64,000 nucleotides of DNA from Methylomagnum ishizawai (GCF_900155475.1 NZ_FXAM01000001.1:2800881-2864880), one strand, 5' to 3'; positions 9,603 through 19,575 are shown, numbered from the stretch's first letter. Translations and numbers: made by a program. The notes: generated by a model from the letters alone, not told the origin.

Positions 9603-9748
9603 GTCTTGTCCACGCCGCATTCCGGGCACATCCAGTCGTCGGGCACGTCTTCCCAACGGGTGCCGGGCGCGATGCCGGAATCGGGATCGCCTATTTCCTC
9701 GTCGTAGACAAAGCCACAGGCGGCGCAAATCAGTCTTTTGTAGGGCAT
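9575..9748 (-). CDS. rubredoxin
   Basis: A small one-iron electron carrier of 57 residues. It has the two CxxCG knuckles (CAACG near residue 7 and CPECG near residue 40) that ligate Fe(Cys)4, together with the [11 protein letters not shown] core typical of rubredoxins. I start it at [13 protein letters not shown] (9748) because an AGAGG ribosome site lies 8 bp upstream; an ATG eight codons earlier is unlikely. It is convergent with the GTPase gene and overlaps its end by 28 bp. The likely role is electron transfer to an oxygenase or peroxide-detoxifying enzyme. No partner is adjacent. Confidence 0.93.
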   Translation of the reverse strand: MPYKRLICAACGFVYDEEIGDPDSGIAPGTRWEDVPDDWMCPECGVDKTYFEVLNMD

Positions 9749-9876
9749 TCGGAAACCTCTATCGTCTTGCAAGGATGGGGGATGCCGCCGGACGCCGGTC
9801 GTTCAGGCTGGCCGGTGGGGTCCCGGCGGGCGGGGCATTGTCGCATAAGTCGGTGGGAGTGACTCTACATGAACCC

Positions 9877-9896
9877 ATTTTTGCCAGACAGCTTCT
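9877..9896 (+). repeat. 20-bp direct repeat, left copy
   Basis: ATTTTTGCCAGACAGCTTCT, repeated exactly at 16728-16747. The two copies bracket the tetR-efflux-hydrolase block. The last base overlaps the tetR stop codon. Confidence 0.85.
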
Positions 9897-10519
9897 CAAT
9901 CCCTCCCATAAGCCTTCATAAACATGTCCACGTTCCTCTCCAAAAGGCGTTCGTCCTCTTCGGACGTCGGCTTGCCCAACCCCAGCATGGCCTTTATATG
10001 GGCGCTGCCGAGGAACAAGGAGAGGAACTGGTCCGCCCCGGCCCCGGTATCGTGCGGAACCAAGCTACCCGCCGTCACGGCGCTGTCCAGGAAACCCCGC
10101 ACGCGGGCAACGATGCCCAGCGGCCCCTGCTGGAAGAAGGCGCTACAGGCGTCCTGCTGCACACCGGCTTCCGCGAACAGCACGCGCTGTTTGCGGATCA
10201 CCTCGTCGGCGCGGATCAGCCCCAGGAAATGGCGACCGATGAGGGTCAGCGCTAGACGTGGCTCCCCGTAGGGCAGGCTCACATCGCTCCCGAAATCGAA
10301 GGCGGCATCGATGCGCTTGCCTATCGTGGCCTCGAATAGCGCCTTCTTGGTGGGGAAGTAGGCGTAAATCGTCACCTTCGACACCCCCGATGCTTTGGCG
10401 ACGGCTTCCACGCTGGTCCGCTCGAAGCCCTGCTCCAAAAATAATTGCTCCGCCACCTCGATGACCCGGCGCATGCGTTCGGGATCGCGGGGACGGCCCA
10501 GTTTGGGTTGCTCACTCAT
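9896..10519 (-). CDS. TetR-family repressor of the efflux operon
   Basis: A 207-residue regulator. The N-terminal helix-turn-helix (FERTSVEAVAKASGVSKVTIYAYFPTKKALFEA, residues about 32-64) is canonical TetR, and the C-terminal ligand domain resembles the TetR_C AefR-type. It is divergent from the RND efflux operon across a 69-bp gap containing two matching 17-bp palindromes, so it very probably represses both itself and the pump. An inducing ligand would be a substrate of the pump, but it cannot be named from sequence. Confidence 0.88.
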   Translation of the reverse strand: MSEQPKLGRPRDPERMRRVIEVAEQLFLEQGFERTSVEAVAKASGVSKVTIYAYFPTKKALFEATIGKRIDAAFDFGSDVSLPYGEPRLALTLIGRHFLGLIRADEVIRKQRVLFAEAGVQQDACSAFFQQGPLGIVARVRGFLDSAVTAGSLVPHDTGAGADQFLSLFLGSAHIKAMLGLGKPTSEEDERLLERNVDMFMKAYGRD

Positions 10520-10523
10520 AAAA

Positions 10524-10571
10524 TACTTGACCGTTCAGTAAAGTTATGTAGACTTACTTTACCGTCCAGTA
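10524..10571. promoter_or_regulatory. paired TetR operators between tetR and the efflux operon
   Basis: Two 17-bp imperfect palindromes: TACTTGACCGTTCAGTA at 10524-10540 and TACTTTACCGTCCAGTA at 10555-10571. Both have the form TACT..AC.GT..AGTA, and their centres are 31 bp apart, about three helical turns. They occupy the space where both divergent promoters must lie. Confidence 0.75.
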
Positions 10572-10588
10572 TATTTAATGGTGTCGCC

Positions 10589-11716
10589 ATGAGCAAATCC
10601 GATTCCACTACCCGCCCCACGCGGCCCTGCCCGTCGCAAGCCGCCCCCATGCTTTTGGGCTTTCTGCTGTTGGCGGGTTGTACGACTCCACCGGAAAGTC
10701 CCCAACTGCCCCGGCCCGTCCGCGTCGCCCAAGTCGGGGAAGCCGCCGTCCACACCACCGCCGGGTTCGCGGGCGAGGTCACCGCCCGCCGGGAAACCGC
10801 GCTGGCGTTCCGCATCGCCGGGAAACTGGAAGCCCGGCTGGTGGAGGTGGGGGACCGGGTCCGCAAGGGGCAGGCCGTCGCCCGCCTCGACGCCAACGAC
10901 TACCGGCTCGCCACCCAGAACCTAAAGGCGCAGTTGGCCGCCGCCCAGGCCGAAGCCGGGTTCACCCGCGCCGACTTGGTCCGTTACCGGGAACTGCTGG
11001 ATCAGCACATCATCGCCCCGCCGGAATTCGACCGGCACCAGACCGCGGATACGGCGGCGAAGGAAAAGGTCGCCGCCCTCGAAGCCCAACTGGCGCAAAC
11101 CGCGAACCAACTGCGTTATTCCGAACTCGTGGCGGAGCGCGATGGCGTCATCGCCGGGTTCAGCGCCGAGGTGGGTGATGTGGTCGCGGTGGGCCAGCCG
11201 GTGGCACTGCTGGCCCAACTGGACGAAAAGGAAATCACCCTGCATGTACCGGAGCAGCGTATCGCCCAGGTCGCGCCGGGGCAGGCGGTCGAAATTACGC
11301 TGTGGTCGCAGGGCGAGCGGCGGTTGCGCGGGAGCATCCGCGAAGTGGCCCCCGCCGCCGACCCCGCCACCCGCACCTACCGCGTGAAAGCGGTGCTGTT
11401 GGAGGGCCGCGAACAGGCGCTGCTGGGCATGACTGCCACGGTTTGGCTGGCGGCCACCGCGCCCGCCGCCCTGGCCGTTCCCCGCTCGGCGGTCTTCACC
11501 ACCCACGACGATCCGCAGCGGCCCAAGGTCTGGCTGGTCGAGGCCGGTGCCGTCCGCTCGATTCCGGTGACTTTAGGCACGCCCCTGGACGGCGAACGGA
11601 TCGTGGTCGAGGGCGTCGCGCCCGGCCAGACCGTCGTCAGGGCGGGCGTGCAGCGGCTCATCGAAGGCCAGGCGGTGCGCGTCCTCGCCAGCGCCAACGA
11701 CCGGAGCCAACCATGA
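10589..11716 (+). CDS. RND efflux periplasmic adaptor lipoprotein
   Basis: A 375-residue membrane-fusion protein that links the inner-membrane pump to the outer-membrane channel. The start at 10589 gives a lipoprotein signal ending LLLAGC (Cys about residue 31), so the mature protein is lipid-anchored. Typical adaptor features follow: a barrel-sandwich half (AFRIAGKLEARLVEVGDRVRKGQAVARLD), an alpha-helical hairpin of about 80 residues, the second lipoyl half (SELVAERDGVIAGFSAEVGDVVAVGQPVALL) and a beta-barrel domain. A frame open from 10445 would run through the operators and is not used. It overlaps the pump gene by ATGA at 11713. Confidence 0.92.
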   Translation: MSKSDSTTRPTRPCPSQAAPMLLGFLLLAGCTTPPESPQLPRPVRVAQVGEAAVHTTAGFAGEVTARRETALAFRIAGKLEARLVEVGDRVRKGQAVARLDANDYRLATQNLKAQLAAAQAEAGFTRADLVRYRELLDQHIIAPPEFDRHQTADTAAKEKVAALEAQLAQTANQLRYSELVAERDGVIAGFSAEVGDVVAVGQPVALLAQLDEKEITLHVPEQRIAQVAPGQAVEITLWSQGERRLRGSIREVAPAADPATRTYRVKAVLLEGREQALLGMTATVWLAATAPAALAVPRSAVFTTHDDPQRPKVWLVEAGAVRSIPVTLGTPLDGERIVVEGVAPGQTVVRAGVQRLIEGQAVRVLASANDRSQP

Positions 11717-14700
11717 ACCACTTCAACCTCACCGCTTGGGCGCTGCGGCACCGCGCCTTCACCGGGATGCTGATGGTGCTGCTCCTGGTGGGCGGCGTTG
11801 TGGGCTATGCCCTCATCGGCCAGGGCGAAGACCCCAAGTTCACCTTCCGGGTCATGGTGGTCAAGACCCTCTATCCCGGCGCCACCGCCGCCGAGGTGGA
11901 AGAGCAGATCACCGACCGGCTGGAGAAGAAACTCCAGGAACTGCCCCATCTCGACTACCTCCGCAGCTACTCCAAGCCGGGCGAATCGGTGATCTTCATC
12001 AACGCCCGCGAGGATACCCCGCCCCTGGAAATCCCCGATATCTGGTATCAAGCGCGGAAGAAGACCGGCGATATCGCCGCCGAATTGCCGCCGGGCGTGG
12101 TCGGTCCCTTCTTCAACGACGAATTCGGCGATACCTACAGCGTCATCTACGCCTTTTCCGGCGAAGGCTTCGGCTATGCCGAATTGAAAGACCTGGCGGA
12201 ATCGGCCCGCCAGCGTTTCCTGCGGGTGCCCGACGTGGAAAAAATCGACCTCATCGGCGCCCAGGACGAGAAGATTTTCGTGGAGTTCTCCGACAAGAAA
12301 CTCGCGGAGTTGGGTTTCAGCGCCACGCAGATCGCCGAGGCCCTGCGCGGCCAGAACGCCCTGGTGTCGGCGGGGCGGGTGGAGGAACCCGGCCAAAACC
12401 TGCCCCTCCGCATCACCGGCAGCCTGGCGACGGTGGACGAGATCGCGAACCTGGCTTTCCGGGTCAATGGCGCGTCCCTCAGGATCGGCGACGTGGCGAC
12501 CGTGCGCCGGGGCTATGCCGAACCGACCGAATTCAAGATGCGCTTCAAGGGCAAGGAAGTGGTGGGGCTAGGCATCACCATGAACCCGTCCGGCGATGTG
12601 CTGGCCATGGGTAAGGCTTTACAGGCGGAGATGGCCCGTATCCAGAACGAGCTACCGGTCGGGGCCACCCTCGAACAGGTGGCCGACCAACCCAAGGTGG
12701 TGAAGCGGGCCATCGGCGAGTTCCAGCAAACCTTCTTCGAGGCCTTGGGGACGGTGCTGCTGGTGAGTTTCCTTAGCCTCGGCTGGCGGGCCGGTTCGGT
12801 GGTGGCCCTGACCGTGCCCCTGGTGCTGGCTGGGACGCTGCTGTGCATGCTGGTGTTCGGCATCGGCCTGCACCGCATTTCCTTGGGTGCTTTGATCCTG
12901 GCCCTGGGGCTGTTGGTGGACGATGCCATGATCGCCATCGAAATGATGGCCCGCAAGCTGGATGAAGGCTGGGACCGGGTCCGTGCCGCCACCTACGCCT
13001 ATGGCGCGACAGCGTTTCCCATGTTGACCGGCACCCTCATCACCATCGCCGGGTTCCTGCCGGTGGGGTTGGCCCGTTCCTCGGCGGGCGAATACACGGT
13101 GGCGATTTTCCAGGTGGTGGGCATCGCGCTGCTGCTGTCCTGGGTCGGTGCAGTGATCTTCACGCCTTACCTGGGCTACTGGATGCTCAAGGGCCACCCG
13201 GACGGGGAAGCCCACGGCGAGCAGTTCGACACGCCTTTCTACCGTAGGCTGCGGCGCTGGGTGGGCTGGTGTGTGGACCACCGCCGGGCGGTGATCGCCC
13301 TGACCCTGGCGCTGTTCGGTCTCGGCATCGCCGCCATGAGCCAGGTGCCGCAGCAGTTTTTCCCGCTGTCGAACCGGCCCGAGTTGATCGTGGACCTGTG
13401 GCTGCCCGAAGGCACTGCCTTCGCCGAGACCGAGGCCGCCGCCCGCGATATGGAAGCCGTCCTCGCGAAAGACCAAGACGTACTCGACTACACCAGCTAT
13501 GTGGGCGGCGGCAGTCCGCGCTTCTTCCTGCTCATCACCCAGCAATTGAATCATTCCAATCTGGCCCAGATCGTGGTCATGACCCACGATAAAGCCGCCC
13601 GCGAGCGGGTGCTACACCGCTTGCGGGCGTTGTTCCAGACCGATTTCCCGGAGGTCCGGGGCCGCGTCATGCGCCTGGACGTGGGGCCACCCCAGGAATA
13701 CCCGGTGCTGTTCCGGGTATTGGGCGAAGACCCCACCGAGGTGCGGCGCATCGCCGACCGGGTCAAGGCCATCGTCCGGGCCAATCCCCACACGGTGGAC
13801 GTGAACGACGACTGGGACGAGCGCCTGCCCGCGTTGCGTTTGAAGCTGGACCAAGATAAGGCGCGGGCGCTGGGGGTCAGTTCCCTGAGCTTGGCGCAAG
13901 CTCTGCGTAGCCATTATTCGGGGCTGCCCGTGGGGCAGTTCCGGGAGGGCAACGAACTCATCGACATCGTCTGGCGCTCGCAGCCGCCACAACGCGCCTC
14001 GGCGGACGGATTGCCCGATGTGTCGGTGCAAACCGGCAATGGACTAGCGGTGCCGCTGTCGCAACTGGCCCAACTGGAAACCGTGTTCGAGGACGGCATC
14101 CGCTGGCGGCGCAACCGCTATCCGGCGGTGTCGGTGCGGGCGGACATCGTCGATGGCGTCCAAGCGCCGGACGTGGCGACCGAAATCCTCCCGGACCTCG
14201 CCGCGCTCCGGGCCGAGCTGCCGCCCGGCTATTTCATCGAGACCGGCGCGGCCAAGGAGAATGCCGAAATCGCGCAAAAGTCCATCTTCGTCTGGATTCC
14301 CCTGGTGCTGGTCGCGACCTTCGTGCTGCTGATGCTGCAACTCCAGAACCTGGCCCAGGCCTTCCTGGTCTTCCTGACCGCGCCCTTGGGCGTCATCGGC
14401 GCGGCCTTCGCGCTACTGCTGTTCGGTGCGCCGTTCGGCTTCGTGGCCCTGCTGGGCATCCTGGCGCTGGCGGGCATGATCATGCGCAACTCGGTCATCC
14501 TGGTGGACCAAATCCAGCAGGACGAGCAGGCGGGACTCGGTACCTATGACGCCATCATTGAATCCACCGTCCGCCGCTTCCGGCCCATCCTGTTGACGGC
14601 GGCCGCCGCCGTGCTGGCCATGATTCCCCTGTCGCGCAACGACTTCTTCGGTCCCCAGGCCATCACCATCATGGGGGGGCTGATCGTCGCCACCGTGCTG

Positions 14701-14829
14701 ACGGTGTTCTTCCTGCCCGCTTTGTACGCCGCTTGGTTCAAGGTGGAGCGGGCCGCCGGACGTGAAACCTCAACCGGGGAGGTCCAGGCCGCACCCGAGT
14801 TTTCCCATGCCACGGGAGATTTACGATGA
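11713..14829 (+). CDS. RND efflux pump permease
   Basis: A 1,038-residue inner-membrane proton antiporter of the HAE1-like RND class, full length for the family. It starts at MNHFNLTAWALRHR with the first membrane helix right behind. The large periplasmic loops are present (PGATAAEVEEQITDRLEKKLQELPHLDYLRSYSKPGES). TM4 carries the proton-relay signature LGLLVDDAMIAIEMM with two adjacent aspartates. It is coupled by 4-bp overlaps to the adaptor upstream and the channel downstream. The pump exports drugs or metabolites; the actual substrate is unknown. The overall pattern is closest to TriC/VexF-like pumps, which is family knowledge and not proof of substrate. Confidence 0.93.
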   Translation: MNHFNLTAWALRHRAFTGMLMVLLLVGGVVGYALIGQGEDPKFTFRVMVVKTLYPGATAAEVEEQITDRLEKKLQELPHLDYLRSYSKPGESVIFINAREDTPPLEIPDIWYQARKKTGDIAAELPPGVVGPFFNDEFGDTYSVIYAFSGEGFGYAELKDLAESARQRFLRVPDVEKIDLIGAQDEKIFVEFSDKKLAELGFSATQIAEALRGQNALVSAGRVEEPGQNLPLRITGSLATVDEIANLAFRVNGASLRIGDVATVRRGYAEPTEFKMRFKGKEVVGLGITMNPSGDVLAMGKALQAEMARIQNELPVGATLEQVADQPKVVKRAIGEFQQTFFEALGTVLLVSFLSLGWRAGSVVALTVPLVLAGTLLCMLVFGIGLHRISLGALILALGLLVDDAMIAIEMMARKLDEGWDRVRAATYAYGATAFPMLTGTLITIAGFLPVGLARSSAGEYTVAIFQVVGIALLLSWVGAVIFTPYLGYWMLKGHPDGEAHGEQFDTPFYRRLRRWVGWCVDHRRAVIALTLALFGLGIAAMSQVPQQFFPLSNRPELIVDLWLPEGTAFAETEAAARDMEAVLAKDQDVLDYTSYVGGGSPRFFLLITQQLNHSNLAQIVVMTHDKAARERVLHRLRALFQTDFPEVRGRVMRLDVGPPQEYPVLFRVLGEDPTEVRRIADRVKAIVRANPHTVDVNDDWDERLPALRLKLDQDKARALGVSSLSLAQALRSHYSGLPVGQFREGNELIDIVWRSQPPQRASADGLPDVSVQTGNGLAVPLSQLAQLETVFEDGIRWRRNRYPAVSVRADIVDGVQAPDVATEILPDLAALRAELPPGYFIETGAAKENAEIAQKSIFVWIPLVLVATFVLLMLQLQNLAQAFLVFLTAPLGVIGAAFALLLFGAPFGFVALLGILALAGMIMRNSVILVDQIQQDEQAGLGTYDAIIESTVRRFRPILLTAAAAVLAMIPLSRNDFFGPQAITIMGGLIVATVLTVFFLPALYAAWFKVERAAGRETSTGEVQAAPEFSHATGDLR

Positions 14830-16280
14830 ACAACTCTTCAATTCAGCTCATTGCGCTTGCAACCGCCCTGGGTCTCGCCGCCTGTACCCCGACCCGCGTC
14901 GATCCGCAAGCGGCATTGCCCGCTGTCACGGATTGGCACAACGGCCCAGAGACCGTGACCCGCCGCGCCGAACTGGCGTCCTGGTGGCGGGGTTTCCGCG
15001 ATCCGGTGCTAGACGAACTGATTGCCGGGACCATCGCCGCCAATCAAGATTTGCGTATCGCGAAGTCCAGGGTGCGGGAAGCACAACAGGGAATCACGGT
15101 GGCCGAATCGGCGCTGTACCCCACCGTAGAGCTCAGCGCCAACGGTGGCCGGGAGCGCAGCATCAACCGGATTTTCGCGGCCCCCGGACCCCAGGGCATC
15201 GAGTTGATCGCCCCGGCGGGCAATGCCTTCAGCGGCGGACTGGCGGCGCGGTGGGAAATCGACCTGTTCGGTGGTCGGCATCTGGAAGCGGAAGCCGCCA
15301 CAGCCCAGGTCGCCGGAGCCCGCGAAGGCGAACGGGCGGTGTTGGTCGGGCTGCTGGCCCAGGTGGCGACGAATTATCTGGAGTTGCGCGGCGTCCAGGC
15401 CAGGATTCAAGTCTGGCAGGACCAGATCGCCAACGAGGCCGAGCGGCTGCGGGCGGTGCGGGCACTGCGCCAGGCCGGGTTGGCCCGCGACTTCGACGTG
15501 CAGCGCCAGGAAACCCAACTGCGCGCCACCGAAGCCGGGTTGCCGACCCTCGCCGCCGCCGCCGACACCCTGATGCACCGGCTCGGGGTCTTGTCGGGCC
15601 AGCCGCCGACCACCCTCAACGCCCGCCTCGCCGCGCCCGCGTCCTTGACGGCGTCGGCACCTCAATTGCCCAAAGTTTTACCGGCTGCGCTGCTGGACCA
15701 GCGGCCCGACCTCCGCCTTGCTAAAACCCAGGTGGATGCGGCGGCGGCCAGCCTGGGAGCGGCCCGGGCCGATCTCTACCCAAAACTGGTGCTTTCGGTC
15801 AGCGGCGGTTACGGGACGGTGGCGGCGGGAGGGTTTCCTGCGCTCGCGGAAGGCGTCTATGCCCTGGGTTCGGGCCTCTCCGCGCCCATTTTCAATGCCG
15901 GGCGCATCCGGGCGCAAATCGCGGCGGCGGACGCACGGCTCGACCAAGCGGCGGCGAATTACGAGCGGACCTTCCTGACAGCGCTGGAAGATGTCGAGAA
16001 CGCTTATGTCCAGCACCGCGCGATGACCGCCCGGCGCGACCGGCTGCTCCAGGCGGAGGCGTCTGCGGAACGGTCCCGCCGGGAAGCCGACGCCCTGTTC
16101 CGGCAAGGGGCGACCGACCTCTTGGGGGTGATCGATGCCCAGCGCAGCACATTGCAGATCAGCGACCAACGCATCGGTGCCGAAACGGCCAGGGCGGTGG
16201 CGATGGTATCGCTGTATCGGGCTTTCGGGGGCGGATGGTCGGAAACTCCCGGCCCCCTGGAAGTCGCGGATGTCCGCTAA
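14826..16280 (+). CDS. NodT-type outer-membrane efflux channel lipoprotein
   Basis: A 484-residue TolC-like protein. The signal peptide ends LGLAAC, giving lipid attachment at about Cys20. Two related halves follow with long coiled helices (DQDLRIAKSRVREAQQGITVAESALYP and RPDLRLAKTQVDAAAASLGAARADLYP), the internal duplication typical of the outer membrane efflux protein fold. It overlaps the pump stop codon by 4 bp, so adaptor, pump and channel form a complete three-gene operon under the divergent TetR regulator. Confidence 0.92.
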   Translation: MNNSSIQLIALATALGLAACTPTRVDPQAALPAVTDWHNGPETVTRRAELASWWRGFRDPVLDELIAGTIAANQDLRIAKSRVREAQQGITVAESALYPTVELSANGGRERSINRIFAAPGPQGIELIAPAGNAFSGGLAARWEIDLFGGRHLEAEAATAQVAGAREGERAVLVGLLAQVATNYLELRGVQARIQVWQDQIANEAERLRAVRALRQAGLARDFDVQRQETQLRATEAGLPTLAAAADTLMHRLGVLSGQPPTTLNARLAAPASLTASAPQLPKVLPAALLDQRPDLRLAKTQVDAAAASLGAARADLYPKLVLSVSGGYGTVAAGGFPALAEGVYALGSGLSAPIFNAGRIRAQIAAADARLDQAAANYERTFLTALEDVENAYVQHRAMTARRDRLLQAEASAERSRREADALFRQGATDLLGVIDAQRSTLQISDQRIGAETARAVAMVSLYRAFGGGWSETPGPLEVADVR

Positions 16281-16352
16281 GGATGGGTTTGGCCGGGGAA
16301 TGGCCAGCCCCACCCGTCGAACCTGATTTCACACAAACCCCAAGAGGATGCC

Positions 16353-16727
16353 ATGTCTAACACCCTGATTCTTACCCTCATCTGGCTGGCCGCCGTGGGT
16401 GCCGCCGTCGTGCTGGCTTCCTTCGCCATCAAGGCGATGCGGCCCATCCCCGCCACCCCGGAACGGCTGCCCTGGGCACCGGATATCCCAGTCCGCTATG
16501 TCACCGTCAACGGCATCCGCCTGCGCCATATCGCCGCGGGCGAAGGCCCGGCCTTGGTGCTCTTGCATACGCTGAGGACACAACTGGACCTATCCGGGAA
16601 AGTCGTCCTCGCACTGGCCAAGCATTTCACCGTGTACGCGGTCCCCGCCGACTATTGGAATACCGGCACCGCCGAGAATGTCATCCGCATCGCCATGCTG
16701 CGGGCCACCCTTGCCAAATGCGCCTGA
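16353..16727 (+). pseudogene. truncated alpha/beta hydrolase
   Basis: A 124-residue reading frame. It begins with a membrane anchor ([25 protein letters not shown]) and then the start of an alpha/beta-hydrolase fold ([52 protein letters not shown]). After that the family pattern breaks: no nucleophile Ser motif, acid or His follows, and the text jumps to an unrelated tail. An internal deletion has probably removed more than half the protein. It ends at the right-hand copy of the 20-bp repeat and may once have been the last gene of the efflux operon. Confidence 0.7.
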
Positions 16728-16747
16728 ATTTTTGCCAGACAGCTTCT
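16728..16747 (+). repeat. 20-bp direct repeat, right copy
   Basis: Exact match to 9877-9896, immediately after the truncated hydrolase. The distance between the copies is 6,851 bp. Confidence 0.85.
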
Positions 16748-16906
16748 ACGCCCCGGACGTTCCAGCATTGCTCGGGCAGGGCGGCCCCCGAACCGCCCTC
16801 CTTCATGGGCGGGGAAACCCGGTATTCGCGGTTCGCCTACTGTTTTCGGAATTTCCTACTGCTACAGTGTGGAACCATCCCCCAGGTTCTCCACGAGGAA
16901 TTCCCC

Positions 16907-18946
16907 ATGCATAGCGCCCACCACAACCGCCTCGCCGCCGAAACCAGCCCCTACCTGCGCCAACACGCCCACAATCCGGTGGATTGGTACCCCTGGTGCC
17001 AGGAAGCCTTGGACCTGGCCCGGCGCGAGGACAAACCCATCCTGTTGTCCATCGGCTATTCCGCCTGCCATTGGTGCCATGTCATGGCCCACGAGTCCTT
17101 CGAGGACGAAGACACGGCCCAGGTGATGAACGGCTTGTTCGTCAACATCAAGGTGGACCGCGAGGAACGCCCCGACCTCGACAAAATCTACCAACTCGCC
17201 CATCAGATCATGGCCCGGCGCGGCGGGGGCTGGCCGCTGACGGTGTTCTTGAACCCGCACAACCATCTGCCGTTCTTCGCCGGGACTTATTTCCCCAAGA
17301 CCGCCCGCTATCAATTGCCGGGCTTCGTCACCGTCATGCAGCGGGTGGCGGCGTATTACCACGAACGCAAGGACGATTTGCACAAACACCACGATTATCT
17401 GGCCAACCTGCTGGCGACGGCGCAAGCACAAGATGGCGGTGTCCCCCTGGACCCGGCGGTGCTGGACCAGGCCCGGCACGCGCTGCTGGACGCCTTCGAT
17501 CCGGTGAACGGCGGCTTCGGCGGCGCGCCCAAATTCCCGCAGGCCGCCAACCTGGGCTTCTTGCTGCGGCGGGCCGAAGCGGACGCGCCGCCCGACCCGG
17601 ACGCGCTGGCGGTGGTCGCCACCAGCCTCGCCAAGATGGCCGAAGGCGGCTTGTTCGACCAGATCGGCGGCGGCTTCTGCCGCTATTCGGTGGACGCGGC
17701 CTGGCGGATTCCCCATTTCGAGAAGATGCTGTACGACAATGGCGCGTTGCTGGGCCTGTACGCGGCAACCCACCGGGCCACCGGCTTGCCCTTGTTCCGG
17801 GACGCCGCCATCGCCACCGCCGAATGGGCCATCCGCGAGATGCGCTCGCCCGAAGGCGGCTTCTACGCCGCCCTGGACGCCGATTCCGAAGGCGAGGAAG
17901 GCAGGTATTACCTGTGGACCCCGGCCCAGGTCCGGGCGCTGCTCGGCCCGGAGGAATACGCCGTGGTCGAGCCGCATTTCGGCCTGGACCAGCGGCCCAA
18001 TTTCGAGGGCGAGGCTTGGCATGTGCAGGTGGCGCTACCCTTGCCGCAAGTGGCGGCGCGGTTGGATATCGCCGTGGATGAAGCGGAACGGCGTTTGGCG
18101 GCGGCGCGGATCAAACTCTACGCGGCGCGGGAAACCCGGGTGCGGCCCGGCCTGGACGACAAACTGCTGACCGCCTGGAACGGCCTGATGATCGCGGGCT
18201 TGGCCCAGGCCGGGCGGCTGTTGGAACGCCCGGATTTCATCGCGGCGGCGGAACAAGCCTTCGCCTGCCTGCGGCGGGCCTGCGTGGACGCGGACGGACA
18301 TTTACTGGCGACCGACAAAGACGGCAAGTCGCGGCTACGCGCCTATCTGGACGATTACGCCTTTTTGCTGGCGGCGGGGCTGGAATTGCTGCAATGCCGT
18401 TGGCAGAGCGCCGATCTGGCTTGGCTGCTGGCACTGGCCGACCGCTTGCTGGCGGATTTCGAGGATGGGGACCACGGCGGTTTCTTCTTCACCGCCCGCG
18501 ACCATGAAACCCTGATCCACCGCCCCAAGAGCTACGCCGACGAATCCATGGCCTCGGGCAATGGTGTCGCGGCCCTGGCCTTGCTGCGGCTGGGGTGCTT
18601 GGTGGGGGATATGCGCTACACCACGGCGGCGGAACGCACCCTGGTTTCCGCCGCCACGGCCTTGGACCAATATCCACACAGCCATGGGGCGCTGCTCACC
18701 GCCCTGGCCGAGTGGTTCGAGCCGCCGGAATGCGTGATCCTGCGCGGCCAGCCCGAAGCGCTGCCCCTGTGGGCCGCGACGGCGCGGCAGGCCGATCCCC
18801 GGCGCTGGGTGTTTTCCATTCCCAATGACATCGGCGATTTGCCGGGGGATTTGGCCGGGCGGATAGCCGAGGCGGGCGAAGTGGCCTATGTCTGCACCGG
18901 GACGGCTTGCTTGCCGCCGATCCGTACCCTGGCGGAACTGGGCTAG
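16907..18946 (+). CDS. DUF255 thioredoxin-like / six-hairpin protein (YyaL/SPATA20 family)
   Basis: A 679-residue protein of normal length for the family. The N-terminal thioredoxin-like domain has [10 protein letters not shown] with the redox pair C54-C57, preceded by the family motif [17 protein letters not shown]. The remainder is an (alpha/alpha)6-barrel like those of N-acylglucosamine epimerases ([41 protein letters not shown]). The biochemical role of the family is not settled. I start at 16907 behind GAGG; the frame is open much further upstream, into the repeat region, but without a better start. Confidence 0.9.
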   Translation: MHSAHHNRLAAETSPYLRQHAHNPVDWYPWCQEALDLARREDKPILLSIGYSACHWCHVMAHESFEDEDTAQVMNGLFVNIKVDREERPDLDKIYQLAHQIMARRGGGWPLTVFLNPHNHLPFFAGTYFPKTARYQLPGFVTVMQRVAAYYHERKDDLHKHHDYLANLLATAQAQDGGVPLDPAVLDQARHALLDAFDPVNGGFGGAPKFPQAANLGFLLRRAEADAPPDPDALAVVATSLAKMAEGGLFDQIGGGFCRYSVDAAWRIPHFEKMLYDNGALLGLYAATHRATGLPLFRDAAIATAEWAIREMRSPEGGFYAALDADSEGEEGRYYLWTPAQVRALLGPEEYAVVEPHFGLDQRPNFEGEAWHVQVALPLPQVAARLDIAVDEAERRLAAARIKLYAARETRVRPGLDDKLLTAWNGLMIAGLAQAGRLLERPDFIAAAEQAFACLRRACVDADGHLLATDKDGKSRLRAYLDDYAFLLAAGLELLQCRWQSADLAWLLALADRLLADFEDGDHGGFFFTARDHETLIHRPKSYADESMASGNGVAALALLRLGCLVGDMRYTTAAERTLVSAATALDQYPHSHGALLTALAEWFEPPECVILRGQPEALPLWAATARQADPRRWVFSIPNDIGDLPGDLAGRIAEAGEVAYVCTGTACLPPIRTLAELG

Positions 18947-19090
18947 GGCGCTTTCGGTTTGGGTGTACGCTCGGCGCAGGGTGGACATGTACCCACGCCC
19001 ACCTTTGCAAACGGTGGCTGTGAAGCCGGATAGATGGCGCGGATCGGCGACGAATCCCCTTCCGGGAAATTACCTAATGGCCAAACACTA

Positions 19091-19108
19091 CTGACACCAC
19101 GCTGTCAG
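19091..19108. promoter_or_regulatory. candidate operator palindrome upstream of the VOC/WYL genes
   Basis: CTGACACCACGCTGTCAG has perfect 6-bp arms around a 6-bp spacer. It sits about 50 bp before the VOC gene, which is followed by a WYL regulator, so it is a plausible binding site for that regulator. Confidence 0.55.
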
Positions 19109-19159
19109 GAGAACCGCAATACCATGGCCGCTCCTTAACACTTCATTATGGAGCGGACC

Positions 19160-19534
19160 ATGAATAGCCATATAGCCACCTGGTTTGAACTGCCGGTGAT
19201 CGATATGCAACGCGCACAAAGCTTTTATCGGAATGTGCTGGATGCCGGGTTCAAAGACGAGGAAATGAACGGTTTCCAACTGGCGATCTTCGATGCCGAG
19301 GCCGGGGCCGTCAGTGGTATGCTGGTGCTGGGCGAGCAGTATCAACCCAGCCCAACCGGCGCGGTGGTATACCTCAACGGCGGCGAGAACCTCAACACGC
19401 CGCTGGACAAGGCCATTCAAAACGGTGGCAGCGTACTGGTGCCGAAAACGCCGATCCACGACGGTGAATGCGGTTATTTCGCGCTGTTCTTGGACAGCGA
19501 AGGCAACCGTGTCGGTTTATATTCACGGGCCTGA
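19160..19534 (+). CDS. VOC-superfamily (glyoxalase/PhnB-like) protein
   Basis: A 124-residue single-domain protein. TWFELPVIDMQRAQSFYRNVLDAGF at the N-terminus and GYFALFLDSEGNRVGLYS at the C-terminus are the two beta-alpha-beta-beta-beta halves of the vicinal oxygen chelate fold. Members bind a divalent metal and act as lyases, dioxygenases or resistance proteins; the substrate is unknown. The start at 19160 is chosen because GGAG lies 6 bp upstream; the in-frame ATG at 19148 would overlap that site. It lies 41 bp before the WYL regulator on the same strand, so one transcript is likely. Confidence 0.85.
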   Translation: MNSHIATWFELPVIDMQRAQSFYRNVLDAGFKDEEMNGFQLAIFDAEAGAVSGMLVLGEQYQPSPTGAVVYLNGGENLNTPLDKAIQNGGSVLVPKTPIHDGECGYFALFLDSEGNRVGLYSRA

Positions 19535-19575
19535 TCCATCCGCCGGGGGCCGCTGATCCGGCCCCCCATTCCACG

